Source: an uncultured Acidobacteriota bacterium
Lineage (GTDB): Bacteria > Acidobacteriota > Thermoanaerobaculia > UBA5066
NCBI GenBank assembly: GCA_903845115.1
Contig: CAIMWE010000094.1
Coordinates: 18,593 to 82,592, forward strand
DNA: 64,000 bases
Reading direction: 5' to 3'
Position 1 is the stretch's first letter; each line of letters begins with the position of its first letter. This document shows positions 56,501 through 64,000 of this stretch, in pieces. The translations under genes were made by a program, and so were the position numbers. The notes beneath the pieces were generated by a model. It was given only the letters and a program-made list of their open reading frames with translations, made no database searches and was not told the DNA's origin.

Positions 56501-58507
56501 CGCATTGAAGGCGTTCTCGTCGAACCGGTACCGGTCTGGCGCGACCAGAAGCTCCTTCGCCCGGACCTGGCCGGCGGCGACTCCGCCCGTCTCGAGGGCG
56601 TCTTGCATCCGGCCCAGGGCGGAGGGGAGGTGGGCGGTCTTTCGCATCTCTTCGAGGAACCCGGCTTCCACCCAGAAGGCGGCGTTCTCTCCCGTCCGGT
56701 TGCTGAGGAAGAAGAGGTACCGGCCATCGGGAGAGACCTGCGGGCAGAGCTCGTAGGCCCGGGTGTTGATGCCGGGCCGCAGGGGGAGCGGCTCGGTCCA
56801 GCTTCCATCCTTCTGGCGGTAGCTCACGTAGAGGTCCAGGTCTCGAGTGAAGAGGAGGTAGCTCCCGTCGGGAGCGATGAAGGGATCGCCCTCGCCCTGC
56901 CCGGTGTTGACGGGGGCTCCGAGGTTCTCCGGCGCCCGATACCTTCCGTTCTCGAGACGGGAGACGTAGATGTCGCCGCTTCCCTTCCCACCCGGCGCCT
57001 GGGATCCGAAGTAGACGGAGCCCGTCCTGTCGACGGAGAACTGCCAGTGCATCTCCAGGGCGTTCACCTCAAGGGCCAGGGGGCTGGGCTCGGACCAGCC
57101 GGAAGCCGTCCGGTCCACGAACCAGATGTTCTCGTTGCCGGGCTTGCGATGCCCCGGTATGGGCCGCGTGGAGAGAAAGTAGAGGCGCTTCCCATCGGGC
57201 GCGAAGAAGGGAGCGTCATCCCGGTGGGCGCCCGAGAACGTTGCTGCCTCGGGGGCCGTCCACCGGCCGTTCACCCGTTTCATGTGGAGCAGTGCGGACG
57301 ACTTCGGGTCCATTGGCGCCCAGAAGACCTCCTCGCCTCCGGGCGAAAAGGCCACGGTGCTGTGCAGGCCCCGGATGGAGGAAACGATCCCCGGCGCAAA
57401 GACCTTCGGCGTCTTCCCCGGAGCGGCCTGGCCCGCGTACTCGCCCCCGAGGACCGGGAACTGGACGGGACCCGGATCCGCCTTCGCGGCCAGGAGCAGG
57501 GTCTTCAGTGCGGCGTGCCCGCCGGCCTCCGCGACGTTGAGCGGGGACTGGCCCAGGATGTTCCGCTCGTTCGGGTCAGCCCCCTTCCGGAGCAGCATCT
57601 CCAGTGCGGCCTCTCTCCCCTCCAGGGCCGCGTAGTGCGCGGGGGTCCACCCGAAACGGTCCTTTGCCCGGACATCGAGGCCCCTGTCGATCAGGTCGGA
57701 GAGGATCTTCGCGGAACCGCCCGCGGCCGCGTCGTGGAGAAGGGTGCCCTCCTTCCCGTTGGGGCGGGTCGGGTCCGCACCCTGGGCGACCAGCAGCCTG
57801 AAGAGCCGAGGCAGGCCTCCTTCCGCGGCGAAGGAGAGCATCTGACTCGCGGCCCGCTCCTGGGTGGGGACGGGGGCCCTGTGATCCAGCAGGACGTCCA
57901 CCACGTCCGCGTAGCCCCGCCAGGCAGCGAGCGCGAGGGCGTCATTTCCGTCGTCGTCCCTGGCGCGCACGTCTGCCCCGGCGGCCAGCAGCAGGCGGGC
58001 CACCTCGGGCCCGCCCCGCTCCCGGGCGCCGACGACGAGGGGAGTCCTCCCCTGCTCGTCCCGGACTTCGAGAGCGGCCCCGTGACCCACGAGGGCCTTG
58101 ACGGCCTCGGTGGCCCCGGCCATGGCGGCCAGGTGGAGGGACGTGTGCTTCCTGTAGTCCGCCTGGTCGATCGGTGCCCCATGCTCGACGAGGAAGTCGA
58201 CGACGTCCCCGCGATCGGCCGCCGCGGCCTCGTGGAGGGCCGTCTCGGACCGGGCGTCGACGGCGCGGACATCCGCCCCCTTCTCCACGAGGCAGCGAAC
58301 CACCTCGAGATGTCCGCCCCGGGCGGCCCATTGCAGGGGGGAATTGCCCGAAGCGTCCCTGGCATTCGCTAACCAGGCATCCTTCGCCAGGAGCTCGCGG
58401 ACCGTGGCGAGGTCACCCATTTGTGCGGCCGAGTGGATCTCACCGGCGAACGCGGGTGTGGCAAGCAGGGAGAGGCAGACGGTAAGACGACGAAGCGACT
58501 TCAGCAT
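53567..58507 (-). CDS. Giant exported ankyrin - PD40 - TPR - PD40 - M3 peptidase (PepF-like) fusion
   Basis: 1646 residues in one uninterrupted frame. A signal peptide ends near AFAGEI. Residues 20-345 hold about nine ankyrin repeats (NSPLQWAARGGHLEVVRCLV and similar). Residues 355-620 are a PD40/TolB-like propeller (DDAPFFAPDGKRLYFLSTR), and about 640-740 are TPR-like (GYRYLQAGRMPEAVLVLETA). Residues 755-1000 are a second propeller; both open with a GQAxPGxTPxVFAPGIVS motif, so it is an internal duplicate. From about 1040 an M3B oligoendopeptidase F starts (EVPETFRWRIEDIYESEQAW) with zinc site HELGH at 1424-1428. PepF is normally a free cytosolic enzyme of about 600 residues. Here it would act outside the cytoplasm, perhaps on peptides gathered by the propellers. 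GAGG lies seven bases before the ATG. Confidence 0.88.
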   Translation of the reverse strand: MLKSLRRLTVCLSLLATPAFAGEIHSAAQMGDLATVRELLAKDAWLANARDASGNSPLQWAARGGHLEVVRCLVEKGADVRAVDARSETALHEAAAADRGDVVDFLVEHGAPIDQADYRKHTSLHLAAMAGATEAVKALVGHGAALEVRDEQGRTPLVVGARERGGPEVARLLLAAGADVRARDDDGNDALALAAWRGYADVVDVLLDHRAPVPTQERAASQMLSFAAEGGLPRLFRLLVAQGADPTRPNGKEGTLLHDAAAGGSAKILSDLIDRGLDVRAKDRFGWTPAHYAALEGREAALEMLLRKGADPNERNILGQSPLNVAEAGGHAALKTLLLAAKADPGPVQFPVLGGEYAGQAAPGKTPKVFAPGIVSSIRGLHSTVAFSPGGEEVFWAPMDPKSSALLHMKRVNGRWTAPEAATFSGAHRDDAPFFAPDGKRLYFLSTRPIPGHRKPGNENIWFVDRTASGWSEPSPLALEVNALEMHWQFSVDRTGSVYFGSQAPGGKGSGDIYVSRLENGRYRAPENLGAPVNTGQGEGDPFIAPDGSYLLFTRDLDLYVSYRQKDGSWTEPLPLRPGINTRAYELCPQVSPDGRYLFFLSNRTGENAAFWVEAGFLEEMRKTAHLPSALGRMQDALETGGVAAGQVRAKELLVAPDRYRFDENAFNALGYRYLQAGRMPEAVLVLETAATAFPDSWNAWNSLGEACLAAGERTRAEAAYAKSLALNPRDAYAREVLDETRESPRVPTGAKGAWFGQAPPGPTPRVFAPGIVSAHGYFEFGITFTPDGRECYFTRRKDGGRNVVMVSRLAEEGWSAPEEAPFSRGFPSNEPHVTPDGRRLFFGSRRPVPGSPDADGIWVVDRKGAGWSEPRYHGPGMYASVAGNGNLYLTDVTEVAGGGAIVYPWMGERYGPPRRLGGSVNRPSPVDHAFITPDESTLVFDATGRPGGQGGEGDLWVCFRRPDGNWSEPQNLGDAINTPGLNFCPSVSPDGKYLFYTTNRDVYWVGTEILEPLRARALGQVPAVARPPASIPIPDYSQAERKEVPETFRWRIEDIYESEQAWERDLAEARKELERLDGMAGSWTSSASRMADALDLLCGASLRSGKLSAYASLQARTHAGSARFADLESSSGRLAVELSGRGALMDSAILNLGPAKVAALALAEPRLPPYRALLDRALRASGHTLSEEAQRVFTETATFSGGAQSAAMTLRALELPGREAVLPDGSRIALTGPAYWKLASSRDPRERRAADEGMVSDVRPLENTFAALLDTCVKKDLFEARIRNHPDCLSAEVFPHEVDPALVRQLLASVRANLGPYHRYLALRKKFLGLTEAHHYDLAQRLAAGPKLRFTFEEARRAIEESTSVLGPEYSALMRRAFDERWVDVYGHKGKPGGGSLIPVLGVHPFVLLGYSGSFFDLLTVAHELGHALHYVLSERHQPFAAAEPPYLLTEIPSTFNEILLVRHLLARTPDPRTRLALLAELLDRLDTLLVFDARVAELENAMHAHVEKGGTLTAEWLNATFLAIARDTYGHDKGLVLVDDYVRSGWNYPSTFFDTFRGYKVVLATVAALAMTGSVLEGGEAEAGRYVKFLEAGSGKPTLEILKDAGVDLRRPETVTAAMRAFDGLVGEMEALQGRLETGGTPSH

Positions 58508-58572
58508 GGAGAGCCTCGAAGAAGTTCCGGCCTTCGGTCTCGGCGCTGCCGAGGCAAGACGATGAGTGAGGC

Positions 58573-59484
58573 TCACCGCCGCCACCGGGCCGCCAGGATC
58601 TGAGCATGCCTCGAGGACAGCGTTAGAAGCAGCGCGGCAAGGCAGACGGAAAAGGTCAAGGTCAGGACCGAGGCCTCGATGCCGAAGGCGCCACCCGTGA
58701 GCCAGGCCGGACCCGAAATCGCAGGCTTCACAAGGCCCTTGAAGGCGATTCCGGAGTTGGGCATTCCGAAGACACCGGCCTGAAAGAAATTCCAGGAGAA
58801 GTGAAGACCCCACACCAGCCACATGCGCCGGGAATAGATGAAGGCCGCAAGGTAGGACGCGCCTCCCACGAACAGGTCCAGGATGCTCAGAGCCGAGGTT
58901 CCTGGGTTGAAAGCGTGCGCGGCCGCGAAGACCAGGGCGCTGACGAGCAGGGCCCTCCAGCTGCCAAGCCAGTCCTCGAGCAGGCGAAACAAGACCAGCG
59001 AAAAGAGGAGTTCCTGGGCGAATGACCCCAGGCCGAACAGGAAGAAGGAGTTGAAGAGCGTCAGCGTGCCCTGGGTCTCGACCACGCGGTAGCAGCCCGC
59101 CAGGGCCAGGACCCCCACGAGCCCGCCGATCCATGAGGCCGATATGGACGCGCCGGCCAGGAATTCCCAGAAGGCACCGCGGGAAGAGAATTCCCAGGCC
59201 TCGCGGCCCTCCACCTTCCGGCAGAAAGTGGAATAGGCCCAGATCAGCAGCGGCAGCAGGAAAAGGGCCTGTATCCCGAGCTGATTCGAGGCGATGGGTT
59301 CCGGGAGCCTGTCCAGGACCAGCACCGACAGCCCGAAGTTGAGAGCCCCCACGGGTGCCAACGCGAGGAGCAGCAGGGGGATGCGGATCAAGGGAAAGTG
59401 CAGAGCTCTGCCTGTCTTCGTCAGCGGCCTGGCCGCAGACAAGAGCCGAGGTGCAGCGACGAGTGGGTTGGGAAAAAGAGTCAT
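58573..59484 (-). CDS. CPBP-family intramembrane protein, motif 1 degenerate
   Basis: 303 residues, about eight hydrophobic helices. The CPBP (CAAX protease/bacteriocin-processing) layout is present: FAQELLFSLVLFRLLEDW (motif 1), FAAAHAFNPG (motif 2, FxxxH) and LHFSWNFFQAG (motif 3). Motif 1 is normally EExxxR; here the first Glu is Gln and the Arg is Ser, so protease activity is doubtful. It is 65 bases upstream of the giant peptidase on the same strand and may be co-transcribed. The ATG start at 59484 has only a weak GGGG upstream. Confidence 0.75.
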   Translation of the reverse strand: MTLFPNPLVAAPRLLSAARPLTKTGRALHFPLIRIPLLLLALAPVGALNFGLSVLVLDRLPEPIASNQLGIQALFLLPLLIWAYSTFCRKVEGREAWEFSSRGAFWEFLAGASISASWIGGLVGVLALAGCYRVVETQGTLTLFNSFFLFGLGSFAQELLFSLVLFRLLEDWLGSWRALLVSALVFAAAHAFNPGTSALSILDLFVGGASYLAAFIYSRRMWLVWGLHFSWNFFQAGVFGMPNSGIAFKGLVKPAISGPAWLTGGAFGIEASVLTLTFSVCLAALLLTLSSRHAQILAARWRR

Positions 59485-59641
59485 CCCCGATCTGGAACGG
59501 AAGTGAGCGGGAAAGGTTCCAGGCCCCTTCTGAACCTTTCTTCTCGACAAACCTGATCCTCCCTCTCCCGGATGCGACCCTCTTCGTGGTCGCCGTGCTG
59601 GCGCTCATCCAGAGCGATCGGCCGTCGCCCTTGCTGCTCTT

Positions 59642-60862
59642 TCACCTCAGCCTGATGCTGTCGGCGGAGTCCCACGCCGAGGTATCGCTGAGGACGACCA
59701 GATCGCCCGGCTTGAGGCCCTCGACGATCTCGACGGTGGAGACGGACCCCCTGCCCAGCTTCACGGGGATCCGGGTGGCTTCCCCGCCGTCCGGGCTCAG
59801 CCGGAAGAGACTGATGGTCCCGTGGGCCTGGGCCTGGACGGGACGCCCGACGAAGAGGCCGTCGTCGGCCCGGTCCAGCTCGATGATCCCCTCGACGCTC
59901 AGGTCGGGGCGGGCCCCCTTGGGAAGCTCTCCCAAGAGGCTCGCATCCACCGTGACCGTTCCGTTCTGCACGGCGGGGTCGATCCGGATGACCCTTCCCT
60001 TCACGACGCCGTTTCGCGTGTCGACGTCGACGGGCTGGCCGACGAGGATGTCCTTCGCCTGCGTCTCGCTCACTCGGAGCTCGGCTTTCAGCGGCATCGG
60101 CTTGGCGACCTTCGCGAGGCTCGCGCCGGACGACAGCTGCTGGCCCACCTGGGCGAGCACCTGCTGGAGGATGCCCGCCATCCCCGCGCGCACCTTCAGG
60201 GACTCCACCTGCTCATGCTTGAAGGCGTAAAGAGCCCTGGCCTGTTCCAGCCGGGCCCTGGCCGGAGCCACCTTCCCGCCCGCGCTCTCGTAGAGGCCGG
60301 CACGGGCCTCTTCTGCCGCCAGGCGCCCGGTCACCTCCTCGGTCCTCACCTGGGCCCGGAGTACGTCGAGGTCGCTCTGGAGCCCCTCTTTCCGGAGGCG
60401 CTCGGAGGCCAGGAGGGTCGCGCGGGCTTCCCTCGCGCTGGCCCGAGTCGAATCGAGCGTGGCTCGCTGATTGAGCCTGTCGACTTCGTAATCGGCCTCG
60501 GCCCGACGCATCTGCCAGAGGGCATCCACCGTCGCCTGCTGCAGCTCGGGGGACGAGAGCTCGGCGATGACGCTCTCTTCCGTCACCGGAGTCCCGGGGA
60601 GGAGGAGGACCCGCTCCACCTTGCAGCTCACCTGCACCGTGATCATCCGGACGTCCACGGGCACGAGCGTGCCGGTGCCCCGCACCTGGAAGACGATGGC
60701 TCCGCGCTTCACCATGTCGATCAGGACGCTCCCCCGCTCCACGGTCGGCGCCGCGGGCTTCAGGCGGGAGAGGCCCCAGAAGAGGAAGCCCGCGACGAGC
60801 GCCAAGCCAACCCCGATGGGGTACTTCCAGCGGCTGGGTTTCAGCTGTCGAGATATGTCCAC
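59642..60862 (-). CDS. HlyD/MacA-type periplasmic adaptor (membrane fusion protein)
   Basis: 406 residues from GTG. One N-terminal membrane helix (YPIGVGLALVAGFLFWGL), then the barrel-sandwich half (VRGTGTLVPVDVRMITVQVS), a coiled-coil hairpin (about 115-225, rich in Ala, Arg and Glu), the other lipoyl half (VRAGMAGILQQVLAQVGQQL), and beta-barrel/membrane-proximal domains ending GLKPGDLVVLSDTSAW. It bridges an inner-membrane pump to an outer-membrane channel. It may serve the ABC-2 exporter upstream (61532-64000), as in the E. coli yhiI-rbbA-yhhJ arrangement, or the MacB-like pump. Confidence 0.9.
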   Translation of the reverse strand: MDISRQLKPSRWKYPIGVGLALVAGFLFWGLSRLKPAAPTVERGSVLIDMVKRGAIVFQVRGTGTLVPVDVRMITVQVSCKVERVLLLPGTPVTEESVIAELSSPELQQATVDALWQMRRAEADYEVDRLNQRATLDSTRASAREARATLLASERLRKEGLQSDLDVLRAQVRTEEVTGRLAAEEARAGLYESAGGKVAPARARLEQARALYAFKHEQVESLKVRAGMAGILQQVLAQVGQQLSSGASLAKVAKPMPLKAELRVSETQAKDILVGQPVDVDTRNGVVKGRVIRIDPAVQNGTVTVDASLLGELPKGARPDLSVEGIIELDRADDGLFVGRPVQAQAHGTISLFRLSPDGGEATRIPVKLGRGSVSTVEIVEGLKPGDLVVLSDTSAWDSADSIRLR

Positions 60863-61034
60863 GGATTCGCCTCGACTGGAGCCTTGCCAATCCCGTGCCG
60901 GGAGCCGGAACGCGGGAACCCGGCGTCTTCACTTCCGGGGGCCGGCCTCCGCGTCCCGATCCCGGAACGGCGCGTCCCGCTTGCGGGAATGCCGGCGGGG
61001 GCCTGCCGGAAGAATCCGATCACGTCGATACCAC

Positions 61035-61193
61035 GCCTCCCTCGAGTCGTTCCAGATCAGCGTCGAGACCTTCAAGGGAGTCGTCCCGCTCAGCGGCTTC
61101 GTCGACACCCAGGCTGCCATCGATCGGGTCCGCGAGCTCGCACGGAGCGTGGCGGGCGTCAAGTCGGTCGAGAACAACCTGATCCTGAAGTAG
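61035..61193 (+). pseudogene. BON-domain C-terminal fragment
   Basis: The frame reads SVETFKGVVPLSGFVDTQAA then VRELARSVAGVKSVENNLIL, a textbook second half of a BON domain (OsmY-like), ending at a stop. The N-terminal signal and first half are absent; upstream sequence is unrelated. Opposite strand to the exporter genes. Confidence 0.7.
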
Positions 61194-61531
61194 CCGCCTG
61201 TCCCGCGCGGAACGAGCCTCGAAAGCCCACCGAATGCCCGACGCCCGCGCCAGGAAGCGGCCGGGCGGCCGCCCGCGCTCGTTGCGAAGGATCGCTCGGC
61301 GGCAACGACGTGCTCCTTTCGCCACTCTTCGCCGCGGCCGTGGGCTACGCGCTCATCTTCACGTTCTACTTCCTGCTCGAGCGCCCCTTCATGGGAAGGG
61401 TCTGCCCGGCCCATGTGACGGATGAGGCGGGGGCCCTGGGACCCGCCTTCGAAGGAAACCCTCCGACCCTGACCCCCCTCCTGACCACCATCGTCATGGC
61501 GACGATCCGCGGCTCCGCCCGGACCGGTCGC
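61194..61531. other. 338-base region with possible membrane-protein debris
   Basis: On the plus strand around 61300-61400 a frame reads AAAVGYALIFTFYFLLERPF, one clear hydrophobic helix, without start, ribosome site or recognisable family. Probably another relic. Confidence 0.35.
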
Positions 61532-62656
61532 TCAGGCCATCTGGCTCACGGTCCGTCGAAAGCGGCGCAGCGCGATCGTGAAGAACACGGCGCCGATCGC
61601 GGCGAGCGCGAGGAACTGAGGCCAGACCACGCTGAGGCCGGCGCCCCGGTAGAGGATCGCCTGGCTCAGCGCGACGAAGTGCGTGGTAGGCGCCGCCAGC
61701 ATGATGTCCTGGACGAATGCCGGCATGCTCTCCCGCGGCGTCGCGTTGCCGGACAGCAGCTGAAGCGGGAGGAGGATGAGCATCGCGAGCATCCCGAACT
61801 GGGGCATCGAGCGGGCCAGGGTTGCCATGAAGATCCCGAGCGAGGCCGTGGCGAACAGGTGGAGCGCGGCGCCCGCCAGAAAGAGCGCCACCGAGCCTTC
61901 GATCGGGACGCGAATCACGCCCTGCACGATCAGCAGCAGGGCGAGGGCGGCGGACAGGAGCACGACCAGGCCCATCGACCAGACCTTGGCCAGCATGATC
62001 TCCGACGGAGTGACCGGCATCGCGAGGAGGTGCTCGATGGTGCCGTGCTCGCGCTCGCGGATCAGCGCCGCACCCGTCAGGATGATGGCCAGGAGGGTCA
62101 CGTTGTTGATGATCTCCATTACCGACCCGAACCAGGACTGCTCCAGGTTGGGGTTGAAGCGGGCGCGCAGCGCGAGGCCCACCGTGGGGGCGGCAACGGT
62201 GTTCGTCCGCTGGACGAACTCGTTGACCTCCGCCAGCACCATCTGCTGGATGTAGCTACTTCCCGTGAACGCCTGACCCATGCGCGTGGCGTCGACGTTC
62301 AGCTGGATCGTCGGCGACTTCCCGGCCAGCACGTCTCGCTGGAAGTCAGGCGGGAGGTCCAGAACGAAGGTGTAGTCCCCGGCGTCCATCCCCGGGTCGA
62401 CGCCGGACAGGGGGATCATCGCCGGCGCCTTGAAGTGGGGCGGATAGAAGAGGGAGGCGATCCGCGCCGTCAGCGGCGAGCCGTCCTCGTCGACGATCGC
62501 GATTGGCGCCTTGTGGAGCGTCTCCGGCATCGCCGTCCCGGCGACGTAGATCGACACCGTGAAGGTGTAGCCGATCAGCACGAGCATCATCGGGTCCCGC
62601 GCCAGGTTCCACAGCTCCTTGACCCCCAGACGGTAGACGTTATTGGCCTGCGGCAT
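61532..62656 (-). CDS. ABC-2 type permease, YhhJ-like
   Basis: 374 residues. Layout of YhhJ/YbhR-type ABC-2 permeases: an N-terminal helix, a periplasmic region (about 45-175) with IAIVDEDGSPLTARI, then five or six helices with REREHGTIEHLLAMPVTPSE, the conserved cytoplasmic loop. It follows the RbbA-like gene by two bases, so the two form one exporter as in E. coli rbbA-yhhJ. Confidence 0.9.
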   Translation of the reverse strand: MPQANNVYRLGVKELWNLARDPMMLVLIGYTFTVSIYVAGTAMPETLHKAPIAIVDEDGSPLTARIASLFYPPHFKAPAMIPLSGVDPGMDAGDYTFVLDLPPDFQRDVLAGKSPTIQLNVDATRMGQAFTGSSYIQQMVLAEVNEFVQRTNTVAAPTVGLALRARFNPNLEQSWFGSVMEIINNVTLLAIILTGAALIREREHGTIEHLLAMPVTPSEIMLAKVWSMGLVVLLSAALALLLIVQGVIRVPIEGSVALFLAGAALHLFATASLGIFMATLARSMPQFGMLAMLILLPLQLLSGNATPRESMPAFVQDIMLAAPTTHFVALSQAILYRGAGLSVVWPQFLALAAIGAVFFTIALRRFRRTVSQMA

Positions 62657-62658
62657 CT

Positions 62659-64000
62659 TCAGGCTTCCTGTTTCTTCAACAGCAGGATCGAGATCCCCAG
62701 GATCACCGGCCCCGCCAGGAGGAGCGGCCAGAACGAGTCGTGAAGGCTGGAGAAGCCCAGTGCCTTGTTGAATACGCCGCGGCTGATCGTCAGGAAATGG
62801 GACGCCGGATAGACGCGGCCGACGAGCGCGCCGAAGCCCTCGAGCGAGGAGACGGGGTTCATCATCCCGGCGAACTGGATAGCCGGAATCATCGTGCCCA
62901 TCATCGTCACGAACATCGCGGCGATCTGGCTGCGCGTGAAAGACGAGGCGAACAGGCCAAAGCCCGTGGCGAACAGGACGAAGAGGAGCGCCGCGGACGC
63001 CAGCGTCAGGAGGCTCCCCTTGACCGGCACGTCGAAGACCGTCACCGCCATCAGCGTCATGAGCGCAAAATTGAGCATCGCCAGCACGACGTAGGGCGCC
63101 TGCTTACCGAGTAGGAATTCGCTGCGGGTGACCGGGGTGACATAGAGGTTGATGATCGACCCGAGCTCCTTCTCCCGCACCACCGAGAGCGCGGTCAACA
63201 TCGCCGGGATCATGAGGAGGAGCATCGGGATGACCGCAGGCACCATCGCCGGGAGGCTCTTGACGTCGGGGTTGTAGCGAAAGCGCGTCGCGATGGCGGC
63301 CAGGCCCGCCGCGGTGCCCCGCCCGAGCCGGCTCGCCGCCTGGTCCGCCAGCCAGCCCTGGTGCATCCCCTGGACATAGCCCTCGACCGTTTCGGCCCGC
63401 TGTGGCATGGCTCCGTCCACCCACGCGCCGATCTCGACCGCGTGTCCCCGCGCGACGTCGCGGGCGAAGCTCGGCGGGATCTCGATGGCCAGGGCGAGCT
63501 CGCCGGCACGCATGCGCCGGTCCAGGTCGGCGTAGTCGGAGAGCGGCGGGCGCTCGACGAAGGTGCGCGAGCCGGAGAGGTTCAGCGCGTAGCTCCGGCT
63601 CAGCGAAGTCTGGTCCCGGTCCAGCACCGCGTAGGTCAGGTCCTCCACGTCCAGGCCAATTCCGTACCCGAAGACGACCATCAGGATGGCCGTCCCCAGG
63701 AGCGCCATCGTCGCCCGCACCGGGTCGCGCCGGAGCTCGAGCGTCTCGCGAAGGCTGTAGCTCCAGGCGCGTCCGGGGCTGAAGAGCCGGCGGGCGGCCC
63801 TCTTCGGACCTGGAGCGGCGTGCATCGCCGGCGGGTCCGTCGTTCCGGCCGTCGCCGTCTCTCCGCGCGCGTCAGCCTCCTGGAGGTAGCCGATGAAGGC
63901 CTTCTCCAGCGTCTCGGCGCCGCGCTGACGCACCAGGTCGGCCGGGACGCCCGTGGCGAGCACGCGGCCGGCATGCATCAGCGAGATCCGGTCACAGCGC
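62659..64000 (-). CDS. RbbA-like ABC ATPase-permease fusion (5' end beyond the window)
   Basis: 447 residues visible. The first 45 are the end of an ABC ATPase ([20 protein letters not shown] ... EKAFIGYL), fused through a 40-residue linker to an ABC-2 permease. The permease has [20 protein letters not shown], a large periplasmic domain, [20 protein letters not shown], and a final helix ending ILLLKKQEA. RbbA carries two ATPase domains ahead of this; they would lie to the right of the window. Known members are ribosome-associated ATPases or exporters. Confidence 0.9.
   Translation of the reverse strand, partial: RCDRISLMHAGRVLATGVPADLVRQRGAETLEKAFIGYLQEADARGETATAGTTDPPAMHAAPGPKRAARRLFSPGRAWSYSLRETLELRRDPVRATMALLGTAILMVVFGYGIGLDVEDLTYAVLDRDQTSLSRSYALNLSGSRTFVERPPLSDYADLDRRMRAGELALAIEIPPSFARDVARGHAVEIGAWVDGAMPQRAETVEGYVQGMHQGWLADQAASRLGRGTAAGLAAIATRFRYNPDVKSLPAMVPAVIPMLLLMIPAMLTALSVVREKELGSIINLYVTPVTRSEFLLGKQAPYVVLAMLNFALMTLMAVTVFDVPVKGSLLTLASAALLFVLFATGFGLFASSFTRSQIAAMFVTMMGTMIPAIQFAGMMNPVSSLEGFGALVGRVYPASHFLTISRGVFNKALGFSSLHDSFWPLLLAGPVILGISILLLKKQEA

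Noticed and set aside
53570..58372. 1600-codon open frame on the plus strand
   Set aside because: It is the antisense shadow of the giant peptidase gene; GC-rich codons leave few stops. The composition (Gly, Arg, Pro, Val) and lack of any motif rule it out.

Overview
The window is GC-rich, densely coded DNA of a bacterial chromosome. No rRNA, tRNA, CRISPR array, insertion sequence or phage module was seen. A macrolide-exporter-like (ADOP-type) permease with its own two-component system, a DUF6599 protein, IPTL-CTERM-type surface sorting, frequent GTG/TTG starts and the very high GC together point to Acidobacteriota, perhaps a Thermoanaerobaculia-like lineage. That assignment is inference; no marker gene is present.

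Layout. (1) 1-5.8 kb, minus strand: a RiPP operon. Three tandem Nif11-like precursors with Thr/Ala-rich, cysteine-free cores are followed by two YcaO proteins, a TfuA protein and the first 24 residues of a tetrapyrrole-methylase-fold enzyme that looks like a borosin alpha-N-methyltransferase, running off the left edge. This is the best candidate for an undescribed system. (2) 5.9-12 kb: ABC-F ATPase, PH-domain membrane protein, a decayed type I methyltransferase, an IPTL-CTERM Ig-repeat protein and an AsmA-like protein. (3) 12.3-23.7 kb: Tat-exported aldo/keto reductase with two iron-sulfur motifs, DUF6599 protein, iron-dependent alcohol dehydrogenase, WS/DGAT acyltransferase, two paralogous proteins with an acyl-ACP-reductase-like C-terminal half, and GTP-type PEP carboxykinase. 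Together these could reduce acyl thioesters to alcohols and make wax esters. (4) 23.7-38 kb: DM9 protein, radical SAM enzyme, ferritin-like protein, short-chain dehydrogenase, indolepyruvate:ferredoxin oxidoreductase, amidohydrolase, patatin lipoprotein, histidine phosphatase, diacylglycerol-kinase-like protein, phosphoesterase, EcsC protein and several very small proteins. (5) 39-45 kb: a zone of relics (DUF262 fragment, frameshifted molybdenum hydroxylase, duplicated patatin 5' fragment, broken unidentified ORF). (6) 45-53.5 kb: large secreted protein, then an ABC ATPase / relic permease / NtrC-type regulator / histidine kinase / ADOP permease operon preceded by a good sigma-54 promoter. (7) 53.6-64 kb: a 1646-residue exported ankyrin-PD40-TPR-PD40-M3 peptidase, a CPBP-family membrane protein, an HlyD-type adaptor, and an RbbA/YhhJ-like ABC-2 exporter reaching the right edge.

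Gene decay is common: at least seven truncated, internally deleted or frameshifted genes are recognisable, several from defence (HsdM, DUF262) or duplicated loci. Two frameshifts in the molybdenum hydroxylase lie in short homopolymers and may instead be sequencing errors.
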